A stretch of DNA of 57,739 bases. Origin: a bacterium. GTDB lineage: Bacteria; JAMCPX01. Within the stretch, counting starts at the first letter, position 1; every line of letters starts with the position of its first letter. The position numbers and the translations under genes are program-made. Where the stretch lies: contig JAJYUJ010000017.1 of the NCBI GenBank assembly GCA_021792615.1, forward strand, positions 1-57,739, written 5' to 3'. Shown piece after piece: positions 26,397 to 36,025 of the stretch. The notes under the pieces are model-generated. The model searched no databases and was not told the DNA's origin. It saw only the letters and a list, made by a program, of their open reading frames with translations.

Positions 26397-27341
26397 CTAT
26401 AAAAGTTCGTTATAGATTGTAATGATAGCTTTTTGTCTTTTTGTCAATAGCCAATTTTTGAGAGCCTCATCCAGCTTTCTTGCATAGATATAGTTGCGGA
26501 TTTTCTCTTTTACATCTTTCATTGGCAAAAGCTTCGATGATTGATATCCGTTGATCAATATAATCTCGTAACCAACCGGTGTCCTTATGGGTCCTAAAAT
26601 ATCACCAGGATGGGCCTTGAAAATCGCAGAATTCAGCACCGGATAAAGACTCCCCTCCTCCACATAACCGAGGTATCCTCCTGATTTCTTTGTATATTTA
26701 TCATCGGAATACTGTTCGGCTGCTGCAGAAAATGATTCTCCATCTTTGATTTTAGCCATAACGGTATCTGCCGTTACGAGCAGCTTCTTTTGCCGTTCCG
26801 GTGATGTATCCGGCGGCACTTCTATCAGGATGTGGCTTATAGCTGCTTGTTTTACTCCGGTAAATTCCTTTTTATGTGCAAGGTAGTATCTCTGCAGGTC
26901 GTCGTCCGTTATGGTAATTTCCGTTCTGAATTTGTAGCTGACCAGTTTCGATTTGGCTAACTCACTCTTGATTTCATCCTTGTATGCGCCGAAGTCCACA
27001 CCCTTTTTTTTCAGATCGGCCTTTAAAGAGTTGATGGATACACCATTGGCTTCCGACATCTGCTCTATGGCGTTGTCCACGTCGCTCTTTCCTATGGATG
27101 CTCCCATGGTCTTGAGCTCATTGAAGATGAGCTCATCGTCGATAATATCATCCAGTGCCTTCTTTTTTAAATCCCGGGAATCAGGATATTTCTGTTTCAG
27201 GATCTCAACCCGTTGGTCGAGCTGGTAAAGCGTTATCGGCGTTCCATCTACCGTTGCAACGACACCTCCCACGACCTTTTTTCCCGCACCCATGATACAG
27301 GGAATACTCAACAGCACTAACAATACGTTTATATATTTCAT
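26397..27341 (-). CDS. Periplasmic SurA-like parvulin foldase
   Basis: A 314-residue exported peptidyl-prolyl isomerase. Signal peptide at 1-20 (KYINVLLVLLSIPCIMGAG), a SurA-type N-terminal chaperone region (about 25-160) and one PpiC rotamase domain (about 165-260; ISHILIEV, SFSAAAEQYSDD, GGYLGYVEEGSLYPVL and IRTPVGYEIILING). It helps outer-membrane proteins fold in the periplasm. It has one parvulin domain where E. coli SurA has two. It follows a second parvulin gene by 12 bases, suggesting a paired duplication. Confidence 0.92.
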   Translation of the reverse strand: MKYINVLLVLLSIPCIMGAGKKVVGGVVATVDGTPITLYQLDQRVEILKQKYPDSRDLKKKALDDIIDDELIFNELKTMGASIGKSDVDNAIEQMSEANGVSINSLKADLKKKGVDFGAYKDEIKSELAKSKLVSYKFRTEITITDDDLQRYYLAHKKEFTGVKQAAISHILIEVPPDTSPERQKKLLVTADTVMAKIKDGESFSAAAEQYSDDKYTKKSGGYLGYVEEGSLYPVLNSAIFKAHPGDILGPIRTPVGYEIILINGYQSSKLLPMKDVKEKIRNYIYARKLDEALKNWLLTKRQKAIITIYNELL

Positions 27342-27353
27342 CGTCCTCTCTGC

Positions 27354-28301
27354 TTACAACAAACCCGCTCTTTTTAAAAGAGCGTAATTTATAGTGACGT
27401 TCTCTTGTTCTCTCAATGTCTTAAGCCACCCGGCAAACTCTTCGTTCGTTTTGTCGTTCCGCAATATAGTAATGATGTCGTTCCTTGCTTCACGCATGGA
27501 TTGATTATGTGCCGGTATTTTGTTTTCCACAAGGAATATTTGATAACCGAACTGTGTTTTTATAATACCGCTTATTTTTCCCACCGGCAGGGTGAACAAT
27601 ATTCCGGCGAGTTCTTTCGGCAGATCGCTTGCCGACAGGTATCCCATATCCCCTCCATTCGCTGCACCGGGAGCAATGGAGCGCGTCTGCGCGACCTTTG
27701 AAAAACTCTGTCCGTTTTTCAACTCGTTCAACGCCTGCTGTGCGGCATCCACGGATGACAGTTCTATCTGTTTTGCTTTCACCATTTCAGGGACCGAGAA
27801 GCTGTCCTTGTGTTTATTGTAGTAACGCTCGATCTCCGCTTGCGATACGGCAACGGTGGAAAAATGAGATGCAATCAGTTTTTTTATTATCATCTGTTCT
27901 TTCAATTCCTTGAGCCACAGGTTTTTATCTATCAGCTTTTCTATGAATATCTTGTTAAACTGTTTGTCCGTATACCCCTGCCTCAGCTGGCTGTATTCAT
28001 CGTTGACCTGTGCCGTGGTCACGGTTATTCCTTCTTTCTTTGCTTCATTCAGAAGCAGCATGGTATTGATAAGGTTATCCAGATTCGACAGAACCAAATC
28101 TTTTGACATCTGTCCTGGTTTTATACCATTCTCCGATGCAAAATTGTTCAGTCTCTGCTTGAATTCATCGAGGGTGATCTTGTCTTTACCAACGGTGAGA
28201 ACGGTCCCGCTGCCCATTGCAGCGGACATATTGTTTGTACAGCCCAGAATACCCAGCAGTACGAAACCGATAAAGATTGATTTCCTTCCTATGGTACCGA
28301 T
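27354..28301 (-). CDS. Parvulin-type peptidyl-prolyl isomerase, lipoprotein; non-AUG start likely
   Basis: A single-domain PpiC foldase with an N-terminal SurA-like chaperone region (about 30-160) and a parvulin domain (QIELSSVDAAQQALNELKNGQSFSKVAQ, GGDMGYL and IIKTQFGYQIFLVENK). The first ATG in frame (28229) falls after an obvious lipoprotein signal: upstream codons read GRKSIFIGFVLLGILGCTNN, with lipobox LGILGC. No ATG, GTG or TTG exists between that signal and the in-frame stop near 28358. An SD GGAGG (28309-28313) is 7 bases from an ATC codon at 28301, which I propose as the start; ATC 28304, ATT 28307 or ATA 28292 are alternatives. The 5' end overlaps mfd by 13 bases. Confidence 0.8.
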   Translation of the reverse strand: MGTIGRKSIFIGFVLLGILGCTNNMSAAMGSGTVLTVGKDKITLDEFKQRLNNFASENGIKPGQMSKDLVLSNLDNLINTMLLLNEAKKEGITVTTAQVNDEYSQLRQGYTDKQFNKIFIEKLIDKNLWLKELKEQMIIKKLIASHFSTVAVSQAEIERYYNKHKDSFSVPEMVKAKQIELSSVDAAQQALNELKNGQSFSKVAQTRSIAPGAANGGDMGYLSASDLPKELAGILFTLPVGKISGIIKTQFGYQIFLVENKIPAHNQSMREARNDIITILRNDKTNEEFAGWLKTLREQENVTINYALLKRAGLL

Positions 28302-31300
28302 GATAATGCCTCCATTGTTTTCAGCACACCGTCTATTCCCTTCATGGAAAGCGGTTCAAATGTTATTTGCATACCCTTCTGATCTTTTATCTTTATAATC
28401 TTTTCGTTCAATAATCTAAGAATGTCCTCTGGCTTAACCGGTGTACTATGAAGAAAGGTTATCCTAAAATTACTGCCTGCCCTATCGAGTTTAACAGCCC
28501 GGAGCTGTTTCATCAACACTTTTATTTTAATTATTGTTACAAGTATTTCAAGTTCTAAAGGCAGGCGCCCAAACCGGTCGCGTAATTCGGACACTATATC
28601 CGGAAGGGTCTTCTGGTCGGCATTTGCAAGTTTCCGGTAAAACAGAAGTCTTAATTCGGGATCGTCTATGTAGCTATCCGGAATATAGGCGGGTATGGGA
28701 AAATTGAGGTGGGGTTCCACGGATTCCTCGTATGCCTCACCTTTAATACTCAGCATGGCATCTTTAACCAGTTCAGAGTACAATTCAAGACCTATCGCAT
28801 CGATATGGCCCGATTGTGCCTTACCGACGATGTTGCCCGCCCCCCGCATTTCCATATCGTGTATGGCAAGCTTGAAACCGGAACTCAGCTCCGAAGAAGC
28901 GGCTATCATCTTGAGCCGCGCAATGGACTGCGGTGAGGCAGGCCTGTTGAAGGGAAGAAGGAAGTAAACATAACCCACCTGATCCGATCTCCCCACCCTG
29001 CCCTTGAGCTGGTATAATTCCGAGGTACCGAATGCGTCTGCATCGTTAATAATGATCGTATTTGCCGAGGGTATATCGAGTCCTGATTCTACGATAGCCG
29101 TGCTGACGAGGACATTGATTTCCTTTTTAATGAATTTGGTCATGATGTTCTCGAGCAGATGCGATGGCATCTGGCCGTGTGCAACAGCCACCGAAGATGA
29201 GGGTACCAGCCGCATTATTCTGTCAGCAAATTCCTCAAGGCCTTTTATTTTCCTGCTGACGATGAATACCTGCCCCTGCCGCTGTAATTCTTTCGCTATA
29301 AGGTCACGGATGGCCGGTTCGTTATACTTCATGATATAACACTGGGTCGCTTTCCTGTCCTGAGGGGGCGTGGTTATAATGCTTATATCTTTTATGCCGG
29401 TCAGCGCCATTTTTAAGGTCCTCGGTATGGGGGTTGCGGTAATAACCAGAATATCCGCGGAAGGGTTGAACCTTTTTAATGTTTCTTTATGATCTACTCC
29501 GAATTTATGTTCTTCATCGATAATGATAAGGCCGAGTGATTTGAACCGTATTCCCTCTTTCAGGATCGAGTGCGTGCCTATGAGGATATCGATCTGAGCG
29601 TTCGCCGCATCCTTTATTATTTGATTCCTCTCTGCTTTCGTCCTGAAGCGGTTCAGTACATCTACCTTGACCGGATACTTCCTGAACCTCTCGACAAAGG
29701 TACGGTAATGCTGTTCGGAAAGGATCGTGGTTGGTGCAAGGAGCGCGACCTGCTTGTTGTCCATAACGGCCTTGAACGCAGCCCTCATGGCTATTTCCGT
29801 TTTGCCATAGCCGGAATCCCCGCATATAAGCCTGTCCATGGATCTCTCGCTCATCATATCGTGGAGGACGTCTTCTATCGCTTTTCTCTGATCGGATGTC
29901 TCTTCATACGGGAAATCCTCTTCGAATGATTGAAAGAGCGAGTCAGGCGGAGAAAAACCGAACCCTCCTCTTAATTCCCTGATCGCCTGGGTATTGATGA
30001 ACTCCTGGGCTATCTCATACAATTTTTCCTTTACCCGTTTGACCCGTGAACTAAACGTGCTCCCACCCAGTTTATCGAGCAACGGCACGGCATCAGAAGA
30101 AGGGATGTACTGACTGAGCATATTCGCCCTTTCAACCGGCATATACAGCTTTGCACTGTCCCTGTATTCGACCTCTATGAATTCACTTCTCAGGGACTCG
30201 ACATCCATGAGTTTTGTTCCGATAAGCCTTCCGATCCCGTACTCACGGTGAACGATGTAGCTGCCGAATTTGAGCTCTTCTAGATTTATGGGTTCACCCT
30301 GATACAATTGCTTCTTTTTTTTGCCCTTTTTTACACTGAAGAGATCACTTTCCGTTATAAACGGAATGCCGTCGTACACAAACCCTTTTTCCAGGAAGCC
30401 GCTGACCAGGGTAAGCCCGTTTTTTAATCTTACCATGAATTCCGGGTACGCTGCGTCCGTGCTGTTCACCGCAATCTCTGAATCCGACAGAAGTTTTGCA
30501 ATGTGCTCGATCCTGTCTTTATTCTTGATGATAACGGCAACCAGAGGGAATTGGGTCAAAGCGTGTTTCAAATACTCGAAGGCTGACTGCAAATTCCCCA
30601 TGCTGCCGGTGCTCAGGGGATCAAGGTGCTGCACAGGTACGGCCCTGTCTATATCGATACCGGCGGGTTTATCCTGATTGATGCTGTCGATGGTGATCGT
30701 CCGGTAACCGGCAAGCTTCTGTTGAATATCTTCTGCGGACATGAACATGGTATCGACGCCGTTTACCGTCCTGCCTTCTCCAACAGCCTGCCGGTGGTGT
30801 TTGTATATGTCCTCAGTATACTTATCGATCGCTGCGCTAACCTCGATGGGGTTTATCATGACAATATCCGTGTCCGGTTTAAGGTAATCGAATATCGTTC
30901 CTTTCCTTTCGAACTGGAGTTCTTCCGGGGAAGTAACCTTAAGCCCGCCTTCCTGAGCCAGGAATTCGGTAACCGGCGGTATGAACACGCGGTCTATTTT
31001 TTTGAAGGAACGTTGATCGATGACCATGTAATAGCGTATAGATTCCACCGTATCTGACAGCATTTCTATTCTTACCGGGTATTCCCTGTTGGGAGGAAAT
31101 ATATCGATGATACCACCCCTGATGCTGAATTCTCCGATCGATGTTGCTATGTTCTGCCGCGTGTATCCAAGCCTGACAAGTTTGTTGGACATGTCTGCAA
31201 TGTCGAGTTTATCCCCGGCACCGATATCGAGTTTCAGAGACTCCAGGAGTGAGGGCGCGGGCAGAAGCGGCATAATTGCTTTCGCGGATGCAATGATAAC

Positions 31301-31636
31301 ATCATTCGTCCTGTCGTAAAGATGCTCGCTGATGGCGGTTATCCTGTCTGCCTGGATATCGATGACCGGGAAAATACCGTTATAAGGGATTATGGCCCAT
31401 GACGGGAATATCCGCGGCAGTATCTGCCCGTTTGACAGCCATGCAAGCTCTTCTGAGAACCGTTCCGTATTCTCGCCTGAGGGGGTAATGATGAGCATAG
31501 GCCTTTCCGACCGCTTCAGATAGTCATACAGCACGACAGACCTGAAAGAGGTGTCATACATCCTGAGTACGCACGGTTCACCCGCAAGCAGGGTTTCTAT
31601 TTCTTTATCGATTTTGAATAAGGTTTCTACGGTCAT
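28289..31636 (-). CDS. mfd: Transcription-repair coupling factor
   Basis: A large Mfd (1115 residues) that displaces stalled RNA polymerase and recruits UvrA. Order: UvrB-like N-terminal region, the RNA-polymerase interacting domain (YIVHREYGIGRLIG near 480), the helicase core with Walker A CGDSGYGKTEIAMRA and the DEEH box (IIIDEEHKFG), SATs-like TATPIPRTL, and the C-terminal TRCF domain. The ATG at 31636 (MTVETLFKID) is chosen; a longer frame adds 15 residues with no SD. It heads the operon of two parvulins and pdxA, with uvrA after a terminator, so repair genes bracket the cluster. Confidence 0.96.
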   Translation of the reverse strand: MTVETLFKIDKEIETLLAGEPCVLRMYDTSFRSVVLYDYLKRSERPMLIITPSGENTERFSEELAWLSNGQILPRIFPSWAIIPYNGIFPVIDIQADRITAISEHLYDRTNDVIIASAKAIMPLLPAPSLLESLKLDIGAGDKLDIADMSNKLVRLGYTRQNIATSIGEFSIRGGIIDIFPPNREYPVRIEMLSDTVESIRYYMVIDQRSFKKIDRVFIPPVTEFLAQEGGLKVTSPEELQFERKGTIFDYLKPDTDIVMINPIEVSAAIDKYTEDIYKHHRQAVGEGRTVNGVDTMFMSAEDIQQKLAGYRTITIDSINQDKPAGIDIDRAVPVQHLDPLSTGSMGNLQSAFEYLKHALTQFPLVAVIIKNKDRIEHIAKLLSDSEIAVNSTDAAYPEFMVRLKNGLTLVSGFLEKGFVYDGIPFITESDLFSVKKGKKKKQLYQGEPINLEELKFGSYIVHREYGIGRLIGTKLMDVESLRSEFIEVEYRDSAKLYMPVERANMLSQYIPSSDAVPLLDKLGGSTFSSRVKRVKEKLYEIAQEFINTQAIRELRGGFGFSPPDSLFQSFEEDFPYEETSDQRKAIEDVLHDMMSERSMDRLICGDSGYGKTEIAMRAAFKAVMDNKQVALLAPTTILSEQHYRTFVERFRKYPVKVDVLNRFRTKAERNQIIKDAANAQIDILIGTHSILKEGIRFKSLGLIIIDEEHKFGVDHKETLKRFNPSADILVITATPIPRTLKMALTGIKDISIITTPPQDRKATQCYIMKYNEPAIRDLIAKELQRQGQVFIVSRKIKGLEEFADRIMRLVPSSSVAVAHGQMPSHLLENIMTKFIKKEINVLVSTAIVESGLDIPSANTIIINDADAFGTSELYQLKGRVGRSDQVGYVYFLLPFNRPASPQSIARLKMIAASSELSSGFKLAIHDMEMRGAGNIVGKAQSGHIDAIGLELYSELVKDAMLSIKGEAYEESVEPHLNFPIPAYIPDSYIDDPELRLLFYRKLANADQKTLPDIVSELRDRFGRLPLELEILVTIIKIKVLMKQLRAVKLDRAGSNFRITFLHSTPVKPEDILRLLNEKIIKIKDQKGMQITFEPLSMKGIDGVLKTMEALSSVP

Positions 31637-31746
31637 GATCAGGCATATATAATATAATGTATTAAGTTCATTTTCAACCACACTCCCTCTTCCCCCTGTC
31701 CGTGGATTGGGTTGAACGGCATGGATGGATAGTTACAGTGGCGGGA

Positions 31747-34700
31747 TTAAGGTTCTGTCTTCTGACCGATATGCAATGCTTTCGGCAGCCATTTGCTGAA
31801 TGAGTCCATGTAAATGTAGAAAACAGGTGTAATGTACAGTGTAAGGAACTGAGAGAATATGAGTCCGCCGACTACAGCAAGTCCCAACGGCTGACGCGAG
31901 CCGGCGCCTGCACCAAGCCCTATCGCTATCGGTAAGGTGCCAATGATTGCTGCAACGGTCGTCATCATAATGGGTCTGAACCTTATAAGACATGCCTCAT
32001 AAATGGAGTCTGTTGAGTTTTTTCCTTCTTTACGCTCTGCTTCGACTGCAAAGTCAACCATCATGATACCGTTCTTTTTCACAAGTCCTACGAGCATGAT
32101 GATGCCCACGAACGAATAGATATTTAAATCCACATGGAAGATCATCAGCGTCAACAATGCCCCGAACCCTGCAAAAGGCAGTGCGGAAAGTATCGTTATG
32201 GGATGTATAAAACTTTCATACAATATTCCGAGCACCATATAAATGATGAGGATTGTCATGATCAGCAGCATGCCCAGTCCTTTCATAGAGGACTCAAATG
32301 CCTGTGCAGTACCCTGAAAGCTTGTGATGATGTTTGCGGGGATGGTCTTATGCGCAAGCCCGTTAATCTCTGCAACAGCATTGCCGAGTGATACCCCGGG
32401 CAGAAGATTGAACGATATGGTAACGGACGGAAGCTGGCCTGTGTGGTTGACCTGAAGCGGACCTACGGTTTTTTCCATACTGACGACACTATCGAGCGGG
32501 ACAAGTTTGCCCGATGAGGATCTGATGTACAGCAGAGAAAGCACGGACGGGTCTTCCTGGTACTGCGGCTCAAGTTCCAGGATAACCTTGTACTCATTGT
32601 CCGGGGCATAGATGGTCGACACCTGCGTAGAACTGTACGCATAAGAAAGCGCATCCTCTATCTGAAATGCGGTTACACCGAGCTGCGATGCCTTGTTCCT
32701 TTCTATGGTAAGGTTTACCTGCGGGTTTGAAATCTCGAGATCGGACGTGACATCCATGAGTCCGGGCAATGTCTTCATCTTGGCTTCCATGATCTGTGCA
32801 TTTTTATAAAGTTCGCCGGTGTTCGTGCCCTGCAGCGTGTACTGGTAAAGGCTCTTGGTGAACCTGCCGCTGAGCTGTATGGGCGGAGGGTTTTGAAGGA
32901 ATACGCGAATGCCGGGGATTTTGATAAGTTTCGGATACAATTGCTGTATAACCTGCTCCGGAGACAGCTTCCTTTCGGATTTCGGTTTTAATCTCATAAA
33001 CACTACGCCGGAGTTGCTGCTGGTAATACCCGCCCTCGCACCGCAGCTCGTCATAAAAGCATCCACATTGGGGTTTTGTCTCAGGATGTTTGCCACTTCA
33101 AGCTGGTGCTTGACCATGGATTTGAATGAAATACCCTGCGCTGCCTCTGTTATTCCAAAGATCTCGCCGAGGTCTTCACTGGGCATAAACCCCTTGGGAA
33201 CCTCGGCAAAGAGCAGTCCGGTAAGAATAAGGATGATAAGCGAAAATACCATAGTAGCCCTTTTATGCGTGAGAACCCAGTGAAGGCTTCTTTTATATGC
33301 GTTTAACATCGCATCAAAACCACGCTCCGACAGTTTATACATCTTGCCGTGTTCTTTCGGTTCTATAGATTTGATAAATCTGCTGGTAAGCATGGGGGTA
33401 AGGGTAAGTGATACAAAGCCTGAAACGAGTATGGAAACACCAATGGTAACTGCAAATTCGTGAAACAGTTTGCCGATAATACCCCCCATGAAGAGTATGG
33501 GTATAAAAACGGCAGCAAGAGATAAGGTCATGGACAGGATGGTAAAGCTTATTTCTTTTGAACCGTTCAGGGCCGCCTCGAACGGGCCTTCACCCATTTC
33601 TACGTGCCGTACAATATTTTCAAGCATGACAATAGCATCGTCAATGACAAAACCGATTGCCAGCACCAGTGCCATCATGGAAAGGTTGTCTATGGTATAC
33701 CCCAGAAGGTACATGACTCCAAATGTGCCGAATATGGATAAGGGCAAAGACAGGCTCGGGATAATGGTGGCTGAAAAGTTTCTTAAAAAAACAAATATGA
33801 CGAGAACCACCAGGATAAGTGCTATGATAAGCGTGGTCTTCACATCGTTTATCGATTCTTTAATAGACGTGGAACGATCGAACAACAGGTGCATGGAAAC
33901 AGATGCAGGCAGATCCATTCTGAATTCCGGCAGCAGCTTTTTAACGGCATCCGCAACACCTACTATGTTGCTCCCGGGCTGTCTTTCGACGGCAAGGACT
34001 ATGGCCCGCTGGAATGTGTTCTCTTCTGTATTTGCATACCATGCGGCGGTCTTGTCATTTTCCACACTATCGATTGCCCTGCCTATGTCCTTCACCCTCA
34101 CGGGACTACCGTCGTTATAGGCGACTATCAGCGGCATAAATGCACTTGCATCGGTGAGCTGTCCGTTCGCCTGTATCGTATATGCCGAGTGCTCGCCGTC
34201 GAGTACGCCTGTGGGGAGCTCAACGTTTGATGTTTGTATTGCTTTTGCTACCTGATCGATTCCAAGCCCCAGCCCGGAGAGAATTTTTGGATTCACCTGT
34301 ACCCTGACGGCATATTTTTGTGATCCAAAGACCAGCACCTGTGAAACACCATTAATCATGGAAATGCGCTCCGCCATTATTGTCTCCCCGAAGTAATCGA
34401 GCGTATAGAGCGGCAGGGTCTTTGAAGTGAGAGAGATGTACACGATCGGCATATCTGCCGGGTTTACCTTCTGATAGGTAGGCGGGCTTGGCATACCCTG
34501 CGGCAGCTGCGGTGATGCCGCGGTTATTGCCGCCTGGACATCCTGTGCCGCTGCGTCTATGTTCTTGCTCAAATCGAACATGAGTGTTATCTGCGTTGCA
34601 CCGAGCATGCTGGAAGAATACATGGCGTTGAGCCCGGATATGGTTGTGAACTGGCGTTCCAGCGGTGTTGCGACTGCAGATGCCATGGTTTCCGGGCTTG

Positions 34701-34860
34701 CACCGGGAAGGGTTGCCATGACCTGTATGACGGGGAAATCGACATTGGGCAGGTCGCTTACCGACAGTAATTTATACCCTATGATCCCGAACAGGAGTAT
34801 AGCCAGCATGACCAGTGTGGTCATGACAGGTCTGCGAATAAACAATTCCGATATATTCAT
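31747..34860 (-). CDS. RND efflux transporter, HAE1 (AcrB/MdtB) family
   Basis: A 1037-residue inner-membrane proton-driven drug exporter with the 12-helix RND layout and two large periplasmic loops. The N-terminus (MNISELFIRRPVMTTLVM) is typical, and the proton-relay Asp pair is present in AIGFVIDDAIVMLENI. The second-half motif GIIMLVGLVKKNGIMMVDFA is also conserved. Its start overlaps the adaptor gene stop by four bases (ATGA), so the stoichiometry of translation is linked. It forms a tripartite pump with the two upstream genes; substrates are unknown. Confidence 0.96.
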   Translation of the reverse strand: MNISELFIRRPVMTTLVMLAILLFGIIGYKLLSVSDLPNVDFPVIQVMATLPGASPETMASAVATPLERQFTTISGLNAMYSSSMLGATQITLMFDLSKNIDAAAQDVQAAITAASPQLPQGMPSPPTYQKVNPADMPIVYISLTSKTLPLYTLDYFGETIMAERISMINGVSQVLVFGSQKYAVRVQVNPKILSGLGLGIDQVAKAIQTSNVELPTGVLDGEHSAYTIQANGQLTDASAFMPLIVAYNDGSPVRVKDIGRAIDSVENDKTAAWYANTEENTFQRAIVLAVERQPGSNIVGVADAVKKLLPEFRMDLPASVSMHLLFDRSTSIKESINDVKTTLIIALILVVLVIFVFLRNFSATIIPSLSLPLSIFGTFGVMYLLGYTIDNLSMMALVLAIGFVIDDAIVMLENIVRHVEMGEGPFEAALNGSKEISFTILSMTLSLAAVFIPILFMGGIIGKLFHEFAVTIGVSILVSGFVSLTLTPMLTSRFIKSIEPKEHGKMYKLSERGFDAMLNAYKRSLHWVLTHKRATMVFSLIILILTGLLFAEVPKGFMPSEDLGEIFGITEAAQGISFKSMVKHQLEVANILRQNPNVDAFMTSCGARAGITSSNSGVVFMRLKPKSERKLSPEQVIQQLYPKLIKIPGIRVFLQNPPPIQLSGRFTKSLYQYTLQGTNTGELYKNAQIMEAKMKTLPGLMDVTSDLEISNPQVNLTIERNKASQLGVTAFQIEDALSYAYSSTQVSTIYAPDNEYKVILELEPQYQEDPSVLSLLYIRSSSGKLVPLDSVVSMEKTVGPLQVNHTGQLPSVTISFNLLPGVSLGNAVAEINGLAHKTIPANIITSFQGTAQAFESSMKGLGMLLIMTILIIYMVLGILYESFIHPITILSALPFAGFGALLTLMIFHVDLNIYSFVGIIMLVGLVKKNGIMMVDFAVEAERKEGKNSTDSIYEACLIRFRPIMMTTVAAIIGTLPIAIGLGAGAGSRQPLGLAVVGGLIFSQFLTLYITPVFYIYMDSFSKWLPKALHIGQKTEP

Positions 34861-36011
34861 TGATGCGTGTTCCCTGCGTCCAAGCTATTTTTCAACTGAA
34901 CCCTGGAGCCGTTAATTAATTCAAGCTGTCCGTCTGTAACGACTATCTCTCCAGGAGAAACACCCTTTTCAATAAGGCTTTCGTGATCATAACTATAAGG
35001 TGAAACAACCGGTCTCATTTCGGCTCTCATGTCCTTCCCGACAACGAAGACGTATTGGCCCTCCTGTGATACCTGAATTGCCCTTGACGGAACAACAACA
35101 GCATCCGGCATGTCTTTCAATGTCAGGGTAACATTAACGTACTGACCGGGCCAGAGCATGACGTCCTTGTTTTGATACAGCGCCTTCAGCATTATGGTGC
35201 CGGTTGACGGATCGATTGCGTTGTTGATAAAGGTAAGCTCGCCGTATTCGACCTTGCTCTTGTTCCCGCTGTTTTTAAAAGAAGCCCCGACCTTTAATGT
35301 ACCTTTGTGCTTATACATCCTTATATCGTCGAGGTACTGTTCTGGCACTGAAAACTGCACGTAAATGGGCTGGGTTTGTTGAATATTGACCAGCGTTGTG
35401 CTGTTCGGCTGGTTGATACTGACTATATTGCCGGGTTTTATGAGGAGGCTGCCTGTCCTGCCGGACACCGGGGCATGGATATAACAATAGCTCAACTGGA
35501 GTTTTGCATTGTCAACCTGTGCCTTATCGGCTTTGACCGTAGCACTCAGCGCCTGAGCCTGGGTTTTTATCTGGTCGTACTGATCCTTTGTTACGTAGTC
35601 TTTGGCCACAAGTTTCGAGTACCTTTTCAGGTTTTCTGTTTCATAGTTTAACTGTGCCTCGTCCTTCATAAGGTTTGCCTGCGCCTGTTCAAGGGCAATG
35701 GTGAACGGTCTTGGATCGATGAGCAGCATGAGCTGGCCTTTCTTTACATTCTGTCCCTCTTTGAAGTATGCCTGCAAAAGTTCTCCGCCTACGCGTGCAT
35801 TGACATTGACAGATGAAATTGCCTGTACATTGCCTACGGTATGAATTTGAATAGGTATTGATTTTTTTGTTACATAAGCAGCAGTGACAGGCACAATCTG
35901 CTGAAAGCTGTTCGCTTTTTTTCCGCTGGAACAGGCAGACAGGGATACAAATAAAATCAGTCCTGATATGAATGCAATGATTTTCCTGAGTTTATTATTT
36001 ATCATACGCAA
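34857..36011 (-). CDS. RND efflux periplasmic adaptor (AcrA-like lipoprotein)
   Basis: A 384-residue membrane-fusion protein. Lipobox VSLSAC near residue 26, then the adaptor pattern: NVNARVGGELLQAYFKEGQNVKKGQ (lipoyl half), a long alpha-hairpin (about 90-165) and the second lipoyl half YIHAPVSGRTGSLLIKPGN, followed by beta-barrel and membrane-proximal domains. It bridges the RND pump to the TolC-type channel. The start is ambiguous: a TTG at 36011 has good SD spacing (GGAG plus 9 bases) while an ATG two codons later is also possible. Confidence 0.94.
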   Translation of the reverse strand: MRMINNKLRKIIAFISGLILFVSLSACSSGKKANSFQQIVPVTAAYVTKKSIPIQIHTVGNVQAISSVNVNARVGGELLQAYFKEGQNVKKGQLMLLIDPRPFTIALEQAQANLMKDEAQLNYETENLKRYSKLVAKDYVTKDQYDQIKTQAQALSATVKADKAQVDNAKLQLSYCYIHAPVSGRTGSLLIKPGNIVSINQPNSTTLVNIQQTQPIYVQFSVPEQYLDDIRMYKHKGTLKVGASFKNSGNKSKVEYGELTFINNAIDPSTGTIMLKALYQNKDVMLWPGQYVNVTLTLKDMPDAVVVPSRAIQVSQEGQYVFVVGKDMRAEMRPVVSPYSYDHESLIEKGVSPGEIVVTDGQLELINGSRVQLKNSLDAGNTHQ

Positions 36012-36025
36012 TGTACCTTTCTCCT

